A stretch of 7,371 nucleotides of DNA from an uncultured Acetatifactor sp. (lineage in GTDB: Bacteria; Bacillota; Clostridia; Lachnospirales; Lachnospiraceae). The stretch is taken from contig CANQSE010000095.1 of the NCBI GenBank assembly GCA_947626405.1, positions 1 through 7,371 on the forward strand, given 5' to 3'. The position numbers and the translations under genes are program-made. The notes below the pieces were generated by a model, which saw only the letters and a list, made by a program, of their open reading frames with translations, was not told the DNA's origin and ran no database searches. Within the stretch, counting starts at the first letter, position 1. Each line of letters starts with the position of its first letter. Shown here piece by piece: positions 5,980 to 7,371 of this stretch.

Positions 5980-6573
5980 TTATTTTACGGCGTCGTGCGA
6001 AGCGATCACCATATCGATAAGGCCGTAGTCCAGAGCCTCCTGTGCGCTCATCCAGTTGTCGCGCTCCACGTCGGCGCATATTGTCTCATAATCCTTTCCA
6101 GTGTTCTCGGCCAGCATGTGATTCAGCTTTTCCCTTGTTCTGATAATCTGTCTTGCGGCAATCTCGATCTCGGTCGCCTGACCCTTTGCGCCGCCTGACG
6201 GCTGGTGGATCATAATCTCCGCGTTTGGCAGAGCGTACCTCTTTCCCTTTGCGCCGCCGGAGAGCAGGAAGGCTCCCATGCTCGCCGCCATCCCGATACA
6301 TACTGTAGACACGTCGCACTTGATATAATTCATTGTGTCATATATTGCCATGCCGGAGGTAATAACGCCACCCGGGCTGTTGATGTAAAGATGGATATCC
6401 TTATCCGGATCCTCCGCCTCCAGAAACAAAAGCTGAGCCACGACAATGCTTGCCGAAGTATCGTTTACCTCCTCGCCCATGAATATTATTCTGTCCTTCA
6501 AAAGACGGGAGTATATATCATATGACCGCTCTCCCTTGCTGGTCTGCTCAATGACATAGGGCACTAAACTCAT
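5980..6573 (-). CDS. clpP: ATP-dependent Clp protease proteolytic subunit ClpP
   Basis: 197 residues from the ATG at 6573, the standard length. With this start the catalytic triad falls at S98 (GMAASMG), H123 (MIHQPSGG) and D172 (ERDNW), the numbering of Bacillus ClpP, which supports the start. GGAGGA precedes it at good spacing. An upstream in-frame TTG at 6603 would add ten residues ([10 protein letters not shown]) that are really the ribosome binding site region. Family knowledge: two heptameric rings form a closed serine-protease chamber gated by ClpX or ClpC. The N-terminal axial-loop region (LVPYVIEQT...[12 protein letters not shown]) and handle helix are normal. It has its own promoter at 6624-6652 in the gap after tig, so it can be expressed apart from tig. 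I see no CtsR or CIRCE operator. Confidence 0.97.
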   Translation of the reverse strand: MSLVPYVIEQTSKGERSYDIYSRLLKDRIIFMGEEVNDTSASIVVAQLLFLEAEDPDKDIHLYINSPGGVITSGMAIYDTMNYIKCDVSTVCIGMAASMGAFLLSGGAKGKRYALPNAEIMIHQPSGGAKGQATEIEIAARQIIRTREKLNHMLAENTGKDYETICADVERDNWMSAQEALDYGLIDMVIASHDAVK

Positions 6574-6623
6574 TTTCGTTCCTCCGTTTCCTGTTTTTTC
6601 CAAAACAAATCCGCCTGTTACAC

Positions 6624-6652
6624 ATCATATCCCACTTGCGGCGGTTTTTCAA
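6624..6652 (-). promoter_or_regulatory. Sigma-A promoter for clpP
   Basis: On the minus strand, -35 TTGAAA (6647-6652) and -10 TATGAT (6624-6629) have an exact 17-base spacer. The predicted start is near 6617, about 44 bases before the clpP ATG. No CtsR-type heptad repeat (GGTCAAA) or HrcA/CIRCE element overlaps it. Confidence 0.65.
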
Positions 6653-6693
6653 CGTATAACGGCATTTTTAAGAAAAAATTAATGACAAACACA

Positions 6694-6722
6694 GCGGCTG
6701 CGTCCTTAAAGGACACAACCGC
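6694..6722 (-). terminator. Hairpin after trigger factor, possible weak terminator or attenuator
   Basis: On the minus strand GCGGTTGTGTCC and GGACGCAGCCGC form a 12-bp stem with two G-U pairs and loop TTTAA, about 25 bases after the tig stop. The T-rich stretch (TTAATTTTTTCTT) starts only about 11 bases beyond the stem, so termination would be inefficient. It may partly separate tig from the clpP promoter. Confidence 0.45.
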
Positions 6723-6747
6723 GTAAAAGCCTTTGTAAATACGACGC

Positions 6748-7371
6748 TTATTTCTTATCCTTATCCGCAGCCTCAGTCTTTCCGCCCTGCTTCTTAGCGG
6801 CGGCGGATTCCTTGGCGTTCTCAACGATCAGATCCGCAGCCTTTCTCACAGCCAGATCCTCCATGACCTGCTTTCTTCCGTTCTCACCGAGGTACTCCTT
6901 AACCTTGTCGGGCTCCATCTGGTACGCTTCGCCCATGATTTTGATCTCCTCCTCGTATTCCTCGTCGGAGACAGTGAGGTTTTCCGCCGCGGCAACGGCT
7001 TCCAGCACGAGCCTTGACTGGATCCGCTTAAGCGCCTGGGGCTTAACCTGCTCCATAAGCATCTGCGTGGTGGTTCCGGTAAACTTCATATACTGATCCA
7101 TTGAGATGCCCTGCGACTGAAGTCTCTGGAAGTAGTCCTGAACCATCTGACGCTGCTGCGTCTCAAGCATGGCGTCGGGTATATCCATCTGCGCCTGGGC
7201 AATTACGGCCTCAAGCGCCTCGTCCTCCTTCAGGTTTTTCGCCTCAGTGGTCTTTCTGTCCAGTATTTTCTTTCTGATCTCGTCCTTATATTCATCGACG
7301 GTATCGCTCTCGTCAGAAACCTCGCCCACAAAATCGTCGTCAAGATCCGGAAGCAGCTTCTCCTGGAGCTT
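6748..7371 (-). CDS. tig: Trigger factor, C-terminal part (partial, runs off right edge)
   Basis: The frame is open to base 7371, giving 207 residues, so the N-terminal ribosome-binding domain and most or all of the FKBP-like domain lie outside. The visible part starts with LQEKLLPDLDDDFVGEV, the conserved link into the C-terminal chaperone domain, then EYKDEIRKKI and a long helical region rich in Glu, Gln and Lys (IPDAMLETQQRQMVQDYFQR, SMDQYMKFTG). It ends in a Lys/Ala-rich tail (KESAAAKKQ...DKDKK) typical of clostridial trigger factors. Family knowledge: it binds at the ribosome exit tunnel and shields nascent chains before DnaK or GroEL. A GTG at 7329 is an internal valine, not the start. 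It is first of the tig-clpP-clpX order found in many bacteria. Confidence 0.94.
   Translation of the reverse strand, partial: KLQEKLLPDLDDDFVGEVSDESDTVDEYKDEIRKKILDRKTTEAKNLKEDEALEAVIAQAQMDIPDAMLETQQRQMVQDYFQRLQSQGISMDQYMKFTGTTTQMLMEQVKPQALKRIQSRLVLEAVAAAENLTVSDEEYEEEIKIMGEAYQMEPDKVKEYLGENGRKQVMEDLAVRKAADLIVENAKESAAAKKQGGKTEAADKDKK

Noticed and set aside
6574..6603. N-terminal extension of ClpP from TTG at 6603
   Set aside because: It would translate the ribosome binding site GGAGGA; the ATG at 6573 gives standard catalytic numbering S98/H123/D172.
6748..7329. Trigger factor starting at GTG 7329
   Set aside because: The frame stays open upstream to 7371 with conserved trigger-factor residues, so the GTG is an internal valine.

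Overview
The window looks like chromosomal DNA from an anaerobic Firmicute, most likely a Clostridia member of the Lachnospiraceae type. The grounds are the tig-clpP-clpX-engB gene order, strong AGGAGG-type ribosome binding sites, textbook sigma-A promoters and moderate GC. The assignment rests on gene content and remembered family sequence, not on a search.

Left end (1-487): a divergent intergenic region. A minus-strand gene runs off the left edge; only its N-terminus is visible and it resembles DEAD/DEAH helicase-type proteins. It has a clean promoter at 151-179. The plus-strand cold-shock gene has its own consensus promoter at 317-345 and a long 5' leader with a large hairpin. Two matching 22-bp sequences in inverted orientation, each near-palindromic, bracket the minus-strand promoter.

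488-2648: cspA-type cold-shock gene (+), a strong terminator shared with the convergent gene, then a minus-strand pair: a VanR/OmpR-like response regulator followed after 22 bp by a TraX-family membrane protein. The regulator's receiver domain has lost the N-terminal acidic pair and the switch lysine, and no histidine kinase is nearby.

2614-7371 (minus strand, transcribed right to left): a protein quality-control and ribosome-assembly cluster. It contains trigger factor (cut by the right edge), clpP with its own promoter, clpX, the ribosome-assembly GTPase engB, and a YtvI/AI-2E-like membrane protein, closed by a rho-independent terminator. Trigger factor folds nascent chains, ClpXP degrades failures and tagged proteins, and EngB helps mature the large ribosomal subunit. 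A lon gene, often found between clpX and engB in related genomes, is absent; two hairpins occupy that gap.

Most of the window is ordinary housekeeping. The points that merit a second look are the degenerate response regulator paired with TraX, the paired palindromes in the divergent region, and the structured cold-shock leader.
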